From NCBI GenBank assembly GCA_903842065.1, contig CAIMKZ010000050.1, positions 1 through 45,488 on the forward strand: DNA of 45,488 nt, read 5' to 3'. Of this stretch, positions 17,985 to 26,600 are shown piece after piece. The notes beneath the pieces were generated by a model, which was given only the letters and a program-made list of their open reading frames with translations, was not told the DNA's origin and did no database searches. Position 1 is the stretch's first letter; the number at the start of each line of letters is the position of its first letter. Position numbers and translations under genes: made by a program. Source of the stretch: an uncultured Acidobacteriaceae bacterium (GTDB lineage Bacteria > Acidobacteriota > Terriglobia > Terriglobales > Acidobacteriaceae).

Positions 17985-19046
17985 ATGGCTAAGAATATTT
18001 CTCGGCGCAAGTTCTTTACGGGCGCTGCGGCAAGCGGACTAGCTGCCGCTTCAGTGTCCACGATTGCCGCCCAGACTCCCCAAAAACCGAAGGCAGTAGG
18101 ATTGCCTGATGTCTGGGGTCAGGATTTTCTGTATCAGTGGTGTCCACCGGAGAACGTCAAAAGAGACCTTACTCCGGGTCCAGGGGTCATCCGGTTAAGC
18201 AATAGCCAGGACATCACCAACAAGGAGGGGACGGACTACGCCAGCCTCTTCAAGTCCATGCGCGATGGCGGCTGGACCGCGTGCGAGGCGGCATCCGCAG
18301 CATGGCTCAGCAGGAAGATGCCCGACTCCGAAGTCCGGGAGATCAAAGCACAACTGAAGGCCCATGATGTGGTCTTCTACAACATCCATTGCGCAGGCAA
18401 CATTATTGCCCCCGACCCGGAGGCCGAGCAGTGGCAAAGACACATCATCGATGCCATTCATGCTGCCGAGGAGATGGACCTCCGGATGGTACTGACCCAC
18501 ACTGGCAGCATGTATCCCAATCGAAACACAGCGCATCCTCTGAACTGGAGCCGCCAAGGCTGGGAGAGATCGGTCAAGGCCCTCAAGAATATCTGCAAGG
18601 CAACAGCGGGCAGCAAGATCAAGGTTGCCATTGAACCGGTAAACACGGAAGCCATCAATAATCCCTGGGCCATGAAGCGTCTGCGCGAGGATGTTGGGGA
18701 TGAGCGGATCATGTGCGGGCTCGATATCACCAATATGGCCTACGCCGGCGTGGCATTCCGTATGACTGAGCTGCTGAACACTACCTTCGAGCTGCTCGAG
18801 GGCATGATCGGTTACATTCACGCAAAGGATTTTGTGTGGGACGGCATGCTTCCTGGCCTCGACTGGGCGATGAATGGCACTGGCAATATGGACTATGAAG
18901 TCTTCCTGGCCCATATCAGCAGAATCAAGGATCCCATCGTGTACGTGGAGTTCCTCAGTTCTGCCGAGGAGTACCAGCAGGCGCAGCGCAATATCCGGTC
19001 GATTGCCAACAAAATTGGAGTCAAAATCTACGGCACGCAAGCCTGA
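17985..19046 (+). CDS. Tat-exported sugar phosphate isomerase/epimerase-like TIM barrel
   Basis: The N-terminus carries a twin-arginine signal (SRRKFF followed by a hydrophobic Ala-rich segment), so the folded protein is probably exported. The body is a xylose-isomerase-like barrel (AP endonuclease 2 family). Candidate metal ligands fall in the usual places: E217 in IEPVN, D247 in LDITN, H279 in IHAKD and E322 in VEFLS. The 353-residue length fits. Because it acts outside the cytoplasm, the substrate is probably a free sugar or cyclitol rather than a phosphate ester. It is co-directional with the cupin gene 45 bp upstream. Confidence 0.88.
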   Translation: MAKNISRRKFFTGAAASGLAAASVSTIAAQTPQKPKAVGLPDVWGQDFLYQWCPPENVKRDLTPGPGVIRLSNSQDITNKEGTDYASLFKSMRDGGWTACEAASAAWLSRKMPDSEVREIKAQLKAHDVVFYNIHCAGNIIAPDPEAEQWQRHIIDAIHAAEEMDLRMVLTHTGSMYPNRNTAHPLNWSRQGWERSVKALKNICKATAGSKIKVAIEPVNTEAINNPWAMKRLREDVGDERIMCGLDITNMAYAGVAFRMTELLNTTFELLEGMIGYIHAKDFVWDGMLPGLDWAMNGTGNMDYEVFLAHISRIKDPIVYVEFLSSAEEYQQAQRNIRSIANKIGVKIYGTQA

Positions 19047-19131
19047 TTCGATTCAGAATCTGGCACTCACTACTGCTCGAAGAGCAGGATGAAATCGCGA
19101 TGTATTTGCCGATGAGAATGAGGTTAGCCTT

Positions 19132-19689
19132 ATGAAAAGACAACTCGGAATGCTTGGGATAGCCCTTGGGATGATCTGTCTGCCAGCGATGGCGTTGGCA
19201 GCCACCGACTTCAGCGGGGCGTGGGTCCGGAACAACGCCCACAGCGACCCCGCGCCGAATCTAATGTGGACCACGCGGGTAAGCACAGCCATGGGGGGCG
19301 GGCGAGCCCCTTCCGAGGTGATCCTGAATGTCCATCAGGACGCCACGAGCATGCAGGCACCCGACTCACAAAGCCGGGTGCGCAGTTACACGCTGGACGG
19401 TAAGCCGCATACCAGGGCCACCGACACCGGACTTGAGAAAGCCACGGTAACTGCAAGTTTCGAGGGAGATACCCTGGTGATTGAGACCTCCCAGCCGTTT
19501 GGCGGGATGCCGGGGAATGCCACGCTCAAGATCAAGGAAGTGTGGTCCCTCTCTGCTGACGGCAAAACCTTGACCGTCACCACAACCCGCGACGTACCGG
19601 CAAGGCACCAGTCCTTCAAGCAGGAATACACCCGGACACAATCCGCCTCCGGCGCCATCTGCTCAGCCGGATGCGTGGTTCCAAAATAA
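19132..19689 (+). CDS. Small exported protein of unknown function
   Basis: The 185-residue product has a clear signal peptide (about residues 1-24, ending MALAAT) followed by FSGAWVRN, a start seen in many acidobacterial secreted beta-rich proteins with an F-S-G-x-W motif. Alternating hydrophobic strands and a Thr-rich segment (TLTVTTTRDV) suggest a beta-barrel or lipocalin-like fold. Two cysteines near the C-terminus (CSAGC) could form a disulfide. GAGG precedes ATG 19132. It is the last gene of the rightward run and is followed by a strong terminator. No catalytic motif is recognised. Confidence 0.75.
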   Translation: MKRQLGMLGIALGMICLPAMALAATDFSGAWVRNNAHSDPAPNLMWTTRVSTAMGGGRAPSEVILNVHQDATSMQAPDSQSRVRSYTLDGKPHTRATDTGLEKATVTASFEGDTLVIETSQPFGGMPGNATLKIKEVWSLSADGKTLTVTTTRDVPARHQSFKQEYTRTQSASGAICSAGCVVPK

Positions 19690-19748
19690 GCCCAGTGGCG
19701 GCCAAGTAATTTCTGGCCGCTGTCTCACACAGGCAGCAGATATATTTC

Positions 19749-19784
19749 AAGAAACCCGCACCCGCGAAACGGTGCGGGTTTCTT
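19749..19784. terminator. Terminator closing the cupin-isomerase run
   Basis: AAGAAACCCGCACC at 19749-19762 pairs with 19771-19784 across an 8-base loop and ends in TTTCTT on the plus strand. The reverse strand also ends in TTTCTT, so it may serve the convergent apbE gene as well. Confidence 0.85.
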
Positions 19785-19858
19785 GCATGATCTGAAATCA
19801 GGATGCCAATTTGTGTATTCCCTGGCTGCCGGCTTGACCACGCATTATTGTGGAAGGG

Positions 19859-20902
19859 TCAGTTGCTCGGGTGAATCACGGATTCCGATCGTGGCGTCAC
19901 CCAGACCGAGCTAGAGGCACAAGAGCCCTCCAGACGCAAAACATGGGAACCGGGATAGCGTTTAAGAACGACGGTCAGGTTCTCTCGTGACAGAATGAAG
20001 GCGGCTTTCGACAAGGCCTCCGCAGCCGTTCCACTCCGCGTGACGACAGTGACCTGGCACATGTTCTCTACCGGCTCTCCGGTGCGCGGGTCGAAGATAT
20101 GACTGTATGTGTGAGACCCGGACTCCAGAGATTGCCGCGTGACACCTGAAGTGGATAGCGATGTGTCGCGGAGATCGACTACCGCCAGGGCCTTCGATTG
20201 ATTTGCCGGATTGGATATCGCGATGCGCCACGCGCGCTGCCCCGGCGGATGCCCAATCGCGCTTATGCTGCTTCCGCCCGCACTCACCAGTGCCGCGTGA
20301 ATCCCGAGCCGCTTCATGACTTTCGTCGCTTGATCGGCGGCGAACCCTTTCCCTATTCCGCCCGGATCCATTTCGAGGCCCGGTACCGCATATCGGATGG
20401 TTCTTTCCCGGGGGTCGATCCGGACCTTGTCGAATCCAGTGGCGAGCCTCGCGGCTGCGATCTGTTCGGCAGTCGGCAGGCCTGGGTGCCGAGAAAAGAA
20501 GCCCCACGCCCGCACCAGGGCTCCCACTGTCGGATCGAAGGTCCCTTCGGTGTCGTCGTAGAACTTGCGGCTGACGGCGACGAAATTGAACAACTCGGCC
20601 GACGCGTGAAAAGGCTGTTCGGGAGCCTTCTGGTTCATCCGGCTCAGTTCGCTCGCGGGATTGTAGTTGCTGAGCAGCCGGTCGACGCGCGCCATTTCGT
20701 CCAGCGCCGAGGCGATCGCGCCCCTGGCCCGTTCCGGGTTCGCATCGTAGACCTGAACCTCAAAAAGGGTTCCCATGATCACGCGGGAGTCGCGATACAA
20801 GGTGGCTTTCGCCGCCAGGCACGGGACCGCCCACGCAAGCATCAGCGTCAGAGCCAGAATGGCAGGAGAGGCTTTCAAAAGGCTTTTGAATATCCGCCGC
20901 AT
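19859..20902 (-). CDS. apbE: FAD:protein FMN transferase (ApbE family)
   Basis: ApbE attaches FMN covalently to Thr/Ser of exported redox proteins. The 347-residue protein has a signal peptide or lipoprotein-like leader (about 1-30), then VIMGTLFEVQVY, the RVDRLLSNYNPASELSRMN segment, the flavin/Mg motif MDPGGIGKGFAADQ, and HIFDPRTGEPVE near the C-terminus, all characteristic. It is the last gene of a leftward group: DUF362, DUF2271, then apbE after only 10 bp. ApbE and DUF2271 genes are known to co-occur in flavin-based electron transfer loci. I find no obvious flavinylation motif in the neighbours, so its substrate is not identified here. Confidence 0.92.
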   Translation of the reverse strand: MRRIFKSLLKASPAILALTLMLAWAVPCLAAKATLYRDSRVIMGTLFEVQVYDANPERARGAIASALDEMARVDRLLSNYNPASELSRMNQKAPEQPFHASAELFNFVAVSRKFYDDTEGTFDPTVGALVRAWGFFSRHPGLPTAEQIAAARLATGFDKVRIDPRERTIRYAVPGLEMDPGGIGKGFAADQATKVMKRLGIHAALVSAGGSSISAIGHPPGQRAWRIAISNPANQSKALAVVDLRDTSLSTSGVTRQSLESGSHTYSHIFDPRTGEPVENMCQVTVVTRSGTAAEALSKAAFILSRENLTVVLKRYPGSHVLRLEGSCASSSVWVTPRSESVIHPSN

Positions 20903-20912
20903 GACGCGCTGT

Positions 20913-21473
20913 TCATTTTGAGGCCGGATAATAATGGACCTTCACATCCTTCACAACATCCGTTCCGATATCGGGCTTCGACGGCAGGTAAAGCGTTTCG
21001 ATCGACAGTTCCTGTGCAGAGTCGCCCACTTCCAGATCGCCCTGAAACAGGACATTGTTCTGGTCGTCGATATTGACCTCGAAGCGGAACTTGTACTTTC
21101 CGGGCGCGACCTTGAATTTCCCCAGATCGAAGGGCATCGTTCCCTCGCTCACGTTGGGCGTGGGGCCGGTTACGGCATTGATTAACGATTGCGGAGCCTT
21201 GGCCCATCCAGCCAGCTTGACCCACTCCGGGCAAACCTTTCCCGATTCGTAATAGGTCGTCGAAAGGTCGTTGCTGACGAAGAGCGTCTGGGCTATATTG
21301 CCCTTGCTGTCCTCAAGCCATATCGCGGTGTGATAGGTAGGATCAACTGTCCCCGGATCGAGGTACACGAATTGCACCTCGATTCGGCCCGCCGGATTGG
21401 CCGCGTAGGCCGACATCGATGAAAAACAGGCCAGCAGAGAGAATGCCAGAAGGCACATCACGGATTTTCGCAT
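20913..21473 (-). CDS. Exported DUF2271 protein
   Basis: The 186-residue protein has a signal peptide ending near residue 24 (SAYAANP) and a beta-rich domain with IEVQFVYLD, YHTAIWLEDSKGNIAQTLFVS, and a C-terminal APGKYKFRFEVN. The motif of a residue pair W-L-E-D followed by G-x-x-x-x-T-L/F matches DUF2271. This family is typically found beside ApbE and PepSY-type genes and is thought to act in periplasmic flavin or iron-linked redox reactions, though its mechanism is not established. It ends 10 bp before apbE, so the two are almost certainly co-transcribed. Confidence 0.85.
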   Translation of the reverse strand: MRKSVMCLLAFSLLACFSSMSAYAANPAGRIEVQFVYLDPGTVDPTYHTAIWLEDSKGNIAQTLFVSNDLSTTYYESGKVCPEWVKLAGWAKAPQSLINAVTGPTPNVSEGTMPFDLGKFKVAPGKYKFRFEVNIDDQNNVLFQGDLEVGDSAQELSIETLYLPSKPDIGTDVVKDVKVHYYPASK

Positions 21474-21510
21474 CTTGTCACTTCGCTCCCCGGAAGGGCT
21501 TCGAGCGCCT

Positions 21511-21557
21511 TCCCAAAATTCACTTTGGGAGAGGGGAAATCGGGTTCCGATTTCCCC
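21511..21557. repeat. Two adjacent hairpins between the DUF362 and DUF2271 genes
   Basis: TCCCAAA at 21511-21517 pairs with 21524-21530, and GGGGAAATCGG at 21533-21543 pairs perfectly with 21547-21557 around a GTT loop. No T-run follows on either strand. In leftward transcription they sit just after the DUF362 stop and could stabilise or partly terminate the message. The three-base loop resembles the hairpin cluster near 8.2 kb. Confidence 0.6.
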
Positions 21558-21592
21558 TGCCCATCTGCTTCACTATAGAACCCTGACGATAC

Positions 21593-22795
21593 TCATTGCT
21601 TGGGAGCTGCGTCGCCACTCGGCCAGGCATCAGTTACGCCGCCTGGCCTGGGAGCTGGTACGTTGCCTGGTCTGGGAGCTGATGCGCCTCCTGTTCTGTT
21701 TTGCGCCGCCCGCTCGGGGGTGATTTCCAGTGGACCCATCCACTTCAACTGGTCGTCAACCGAACCAGGAAGTTTGAAGGCTTTCTTGAACGACTCCAGC
21801 TTCTCGCCCCGAACATCGATACTGGCCAGATCGTAGTTTCCGACGCCCATCTGTCCCAGGTACTGGACGTAGCCAATCCAGCTCGGATCCATCCCCATCG
21901 CCTCAATAGCGACGCGGTCGGCGGCGACGTAATCGGTGGACGCCATTGCGATCTTCCAATCCACCTTGGGGCCATTGATCGGACCATCGCCTTCCATGGC
22001 TTCAAAGCCATCCAGAACGGTCGCTCCCCAATAGGGCGCCAGGTGCTGAGACACCAGGAACAGGTTGTACTGGTGCTGCCAGTGGCCGCCGACGTGAACT
22101 TTCCGTTTGTCGCTCCAGGGCGTTGCGTCCTTGAGGAGGCTGCGCACCGGCGCGCCCATCGACATATTCTTGATGGCGCCGGTGTAAATCACTGCATTGT
22201 GTGTCTTGGGAATGCAGCAGTTAATAACGAAAGCATCCGGATCGACGAGCCGCGAAGCAATCCTGCACGGCGTGGGATGTAGATTTACGTCGATCGTCTG
22301 CATCAACGCCGGCTTCTCCCCGTTGAAGTCGATCAAGCTCACTTTTTGAGACTTGAAGTCCTTCTCCAGTTCGCTGTACTCGAAGTTTTCGAAAGCGGCT
22401 GGAGTATAGTTCGACGCCGCCTCACCGATGTACACCGGCCCCTTGAAGCGGGGACCAAGGTAATCGAGAATTCCGGCCACCGCATCGCGGTGCGTGGAAG
22501 CTATCTGGTTGGTTGTGGAGGTGAAATTCACCTTGATGACCACGGACTTCTTGCGCTTCAGTCCCAGGATCATCTCCCGATCGATACCGACCAGCGCATC
22601 GTGGGTGCCTTGTCTCCGGCTTACCGCCCGAACCACGCTCACCGCCGAGCGATTGGCCGCGGGGACAATAGCAGGCATCGGAAGATCGAGCGTCGGCTTA
22701 GGGGCATGCTGGGCCAGGAGCTGCCCCGCGCGCGTGAAGGCCAGCGCGCCGGCGCTGGCGAACAACATCTGGCGACGTGTGAATTCTTTTGACAT
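21593..22795 (-). CDS. Tat-exported DUF362 protein
   Basis: The 400-residue product begins with a twin-arginine signal (FTRRQMLFASAGALAF) and carries the DUF362 core: VVIKVNFTSTTNQ, a GEAAS motif, FVINCCIPKTHNAVIYTGAIKNMSMGAP, and DGFEAMEGDGPINGP. DUF362 domains often come with Fe-S clusters, but here there is no ferredoxin-like CxxCxxC set. The C-terminal 32 residues are low complexity with two APRPG repeats. I chose ATG 22795 because it opens the Tat signal; the frame is open 19 codons further. It heads the leftward group with DUF2271 and apbE, pointing to an envelope redox role. Confidence 0.85.
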   Translation of the reverse strand: MSKEFTRRQMLFASAGALAFTRAGQLLAQHAPKPTLDLPMPAIVPAANRSAVSVVRAVSRRQGTHDALVGIDREMILGLKRKKSVVIKVNFTSTTNQIASTHRDAVAGILDYLGPRFKGPVYIGEAASNYTPAAFENFEYSELEKDFKSQKVSLIDFNGEKPALMQTIDVNLHPTPCRIASRLVDPDAFVINCCIPKTHNAVIYTGAIKNMSMGAPVRSLLKDATPWSDKRKVHVGGHWQHQYNLFLVSQHLAPYWGATVLDGFEAMEGDGPINGPKVDWKIAMASTDYVAADRVAIEAMGMDPSWIGYVQYLGQMGVGNYDLASIDVRGEKLESFKKAFKLPGSVDDQLKWMGPLEITPERAAQNRTGGASAPRPGNVPAPRPGGVTDAWPSGDAAPKQ

Positions 22796-22936
22796 AGGGA
22801 TCGCTATCCTTATCGTGAAGTATTCCACCAGGTTTCGCCGGGGCCGAAGCACGTAGTGACTTCTTGGCCAGCTTGAGATCGAACGGGTTGGTCGAGTCGG
22901 TGGTCCTGGCGGCTGAGTTAACTCCGCTGATGGGGG

Positions 22937-23086
22937 GAGTCAAGCAGGCGCGAGATAGGTTGAATTGTGAACGACAGGTAGAGGAAGAGTCAAGCAGGCA
23001 CCCGACAGGTTGAATTGTGACCGACAGGTCGAACAGAAGTCAAGCAGGCGCGAAACAGGATGGATAGTAAACGGGCCGAAACAGTT
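22937..23086. repeat. Three degenerate 50-bp tandem repeats (possible IS21-type end)
   Basis: The sequence AGTCAAGCAGGC recurs with a 50-bp period at about 22938, 22988 and 23038. Each of the first two units also holds ACAGGTTGAATTGTGA (or a near copy) followed by CGACAGGT; the third is more diverged. The reverse strand thus repeats a TGTCG-ACAATTCAACCTG pattern. Multiple internal repeats near an end are typical of IS21-family elements, but no istA or istB gene remains, so this is only a resemblance. Confidence 0.6.
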
Positions 23087-23627
23087 GAAAGCCCTTCCCA
23101 CTGACTCAGCGCCCGGGCAATACCAAATAGAGCTGCTCCGGTCGTTAGGCTCGCGGCTTGCTTCCAACAAGCCGCGAGAATCGAGGTTTGGGTGGACTTC
23201 CCGATGGAGCCCTCCTACCTGCCTACATCAGCTCTTTGGACGGTAGTCTTTCTCTTCACCGTGAAAATGAGATCTGGATCACATGAGTCCCGGTCGCATG
23301 AATTCCGTGTTGGTTGGGTATTGGCTTCTTGAATTTCCACTGCCACCCGGCAGATTCGGGAGCCTCCACATTTTTTAATTAGAGAATTGAAAACTTTTTG
23401 ATAGACATGTCCGTCTTAAGTGGCTTATATTTCCCCAATCATAGTGAGGCGGCTGTCCTACAGGTTCTTCTGTAAAGGTCAGCTCATTTTTCCCCCAGCT
23501 TTATATTCATCATTCCGAAAAATGCTTCTCGTCGGCCATGGAAATCGCCAGTGTGAATTTCTGTGCTCAACCACCCTTGAGAAGTGCCATCCATTTGGCA
23601 TTATCCATCAACTTTGGAGGCGTACGA
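23087..23627. other. Leader region of the TonB-dependent receptor gene
   Basis: These 541 bases lie between the 50-bp repeats and the receptor start. They are visibly richer in A and T than the flanks, especially at 23370-23520, and should hold the receptor promoter. The reading frame of the receptor stays open back to 23538, but that stretch lacks a signal peptide and a ribosome-binding site. I see no other gene or strong hairpin. Confidence 0.5.
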
Positions 23628-26600
23628 ATGACAGCACGTTTTGGTTTACGAATCCTGCTAGCGATATCGATTACCCTTGCGGCTCTGGGTAATCCTTTAT
23701 TCGCACAAGTAAAGTCCAGCGCGATCACGGGCACTGTTACCGACCAGAGCGGTGCGGTTATGCCGAACGTGACGGTAACCGTGACGCAGCAAGAGACGAA
23801 CACGATCACGAAAACCGAATCCGACAGTAAAGGCGGATACACGGTACCCTACCTTCCGATCGGCCACTACACGCTTACGGTCACTGCCCCCGGGTTCAGT
23901 ACCTACCGCAAGACCGATATCAACCTTGCCGGCGGTGCCACAATGAGAGCCGATGTCCCTATGGCGATCGGCAACACGACCGCGACGGTTGAGGTCCAGG
24001 CAAATGCGCTTGCCATTCAGACGGAAAACGCTACCGTCTCGAACGCGATAAGCGAGCAATCAATCGCCAATCTCCCCAACATCAACGGCAATTCCTTGTA
24101 CTATGCGACGTTGGAGTCCGGTGTCGTGGGCACTCCGCAACAGCTTACAAGCACGAATTTGGGCGTTGGATATCGCGACCGGCGAGACATGTCTGGTATG
24201 CGTATCAATGGCGGACAGATCGGCAGCAACGACGTGCTGCTCGATGGTATCTCGGTCCAGGGCGCCGCATGGCATGAGACTGCGGTGCTTCCTAATCCAG
24301 ATGCGCTTTCTGAAGTCCGGGTTACGACCAACAACTTCACAGCAGATATCGGCCTGGCCCAGGGCATCGTCTCGCAGACCACCAAGGGGGGCACAAACAA
24401 GTTCCATGGCGATCTCAACTTCATGATGCGCAATGAAGATCTGAACGCCAACAGCTTCAGCAACAACCACCAGGGCATTGCCAGGCCGAGGTACCGGTTG
24501 CTCCAGGGTGGCGGCAGCGTCGGCGGTCCAATCATCATCCCGAGGCTGTATAACGGCAAGAATAAGCTGTTCTTCTTCGCATCGTTCCTGCGGCTTGTCC
24601 ACTCAGACGCCGTTACCCTTCAGACCACCGTGCCTACCCTCCTGGAGCGTCAGGGGGACTTCAGTCAGACCATGGTCAAGGAAAAGACCGGGTCAGCCGT
24701 TCCCGTGCACGTCTACAACCCTTATTCGGTGACGCCTTCGGGCAGCAACTATCTCCGCACGCAGTATACGAACGCCATCATCACGAATCCCGATCCGTAT
24801 GGCCTCAAGTTACTGCAGGGCTACCCAAAGCCCAACTACACCAAAGATGAATCCCTGTACCCGCTGGCGGGTGGTGGTGGTCAGGATGCCTATCACACCA
24901 ACAACTATTACTACAGAGGCAACCAGCCCGAGAGTCGCAACAGTCTCAACGCCAGAGTCGACTTCAAGCCGTCTGACAACCAGTCCATCTACTTTACGGG
25001 CGGCTTCTCAAAGGGCTCCATTATCAGTCCGAACCAGTGGGGGTCAGCAGCCAACGGCCCGTGGAAATATCAGACCGCCCAAATTGGTGACACGAAAGAT
25101 CTCAACCCCTACGGCGCGGTCGGTGACACTATCGTGCTGAACCCCACCACTGTGCTAGACGTGCGTTGGGGCCTAACCCGCATTCACACTCAGTCGCAGA
25201 TCAACCAGGCAGCGGGCAACCCAGCCGATTACGGCATGCCTGCCATCGTGTCCGCCACATCTCCTCTCCCGGGGAGTCTGCCTTCCATGGCTGCCCTCGC
25301 TCCTTATGGAGCCTTGAATAACACCAACTACACTAACAAAAAAGAAAACCAGACCAATCAGTTCGTGGTTGGCAGCATCAACAAGCAGTTTGGAAGTCAT
25401 TCCCTGAAGTTTGGCGCGGAATATCGCGTCTATCTGCAGAACTTTACGGATTATCAGCTTCAGGCTCCCACTCTATCCGCCACCGCCGTCACGGGGTCGA
25501 TTGCTGCGGCAACCGGTGCTAATTCCACTACCATCGCCACTGTTCAGGACCAGGGCTTCCTCCCTGCCGGACTTGCCGTTGGTGCCCAGGGTTGGTTGAT
25601 GAACGCCGGAACCGCGCCGAAACTTGCCGTGGCTTCGAAGTATTTAGCCATGTACGGCCAGGACTCGTGGCGTGTCAACAAAAACTTGCTGCTTACCGTC
25701 GGAATCCGATACGACATACAGCCGGGACCAACGGAACGGCACAACCATATGTCCAGCTATGTGCTGGATACAGCAAACCCCTTCCCGTATACCGCCCCCG
25801 CCGGCATCACTGCCAGCCCGAAGGCGGCTATGGGCTATCTGACATATCCCGGTGTCGGCGGATATAGCCGCAATCTCTACGAAACAAGCTGGCACGACGT
25901 CGCTCCCCGCATCGGTGCTACCTATCAACTGACCCCCAAGACCGTGCTGCGCGGCGGATACGGCAGGAACTTTCTGCCTTCCAATACCGGCTACAACGCC
26001 AACACTACCATCTACAACCCCACCCCGTGGGATACTGCAGTAACCCCCACCCCCTTCGGATTGGCGCCAGCCGGTGTTGCGGTCGGAACCTTTTCGCAGA
26101 CTCAGAATACGCAGGTTGTCGCGGGAGCCGGGGCTGTCGACTCGGCTGCCAATTATGGGCAGCCCAGCGGCGTAACCATCTTCAACAGGAAGGAATATAA
26201 GACTGGCCACACGGATCAGTGGAACTTCATCATAGAACGCGAGTTGAGTCCGACATGGCTCGTCAATGTAGGTTATGTTGGATCGATGGGCGGAACTCTT
26301 CCGTGGCGTTCGTACCCACTCAACGGCCCCTTTGCTGTTGACCCCGGACAGCTCCAAACGTGGCGCAGTGCCTGGGTGGCCTCCAATGGCGTCACCGATC
26401 CCGCCCAGGTGCAGGTACCCAATCCGATGCCGGCTTTGATCGGCAAAGCACCCTCCGCCACCACCGGCAGCTCTGGCAGCGGCGGCAAGACGATCACAGC
26501 AATGCAGGCGGCGGAGCCTTACGTGGGTTCGCTCGGAGTAATCCAATATGTATCCATTGGCTCCTCCGCGTACCATGCCTTCGTAGCCAAAGTACAGCAC

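Noticed and set aside
19859..22795. A covalent-flavin attachment motif in DUF2271 or DUF362
   Set aside because: I looked for Ser/Thr-Gly-Ala-Ser/Thr-type sites with a preceding Asp. YTGAIK in DUF362 is the nearest but does not fit.
22937..23086. A CRISPR array
   Set aside because: There are only three degenerate units, with similarity running through the whole period and no unique spacers, and no cas genes nearby.
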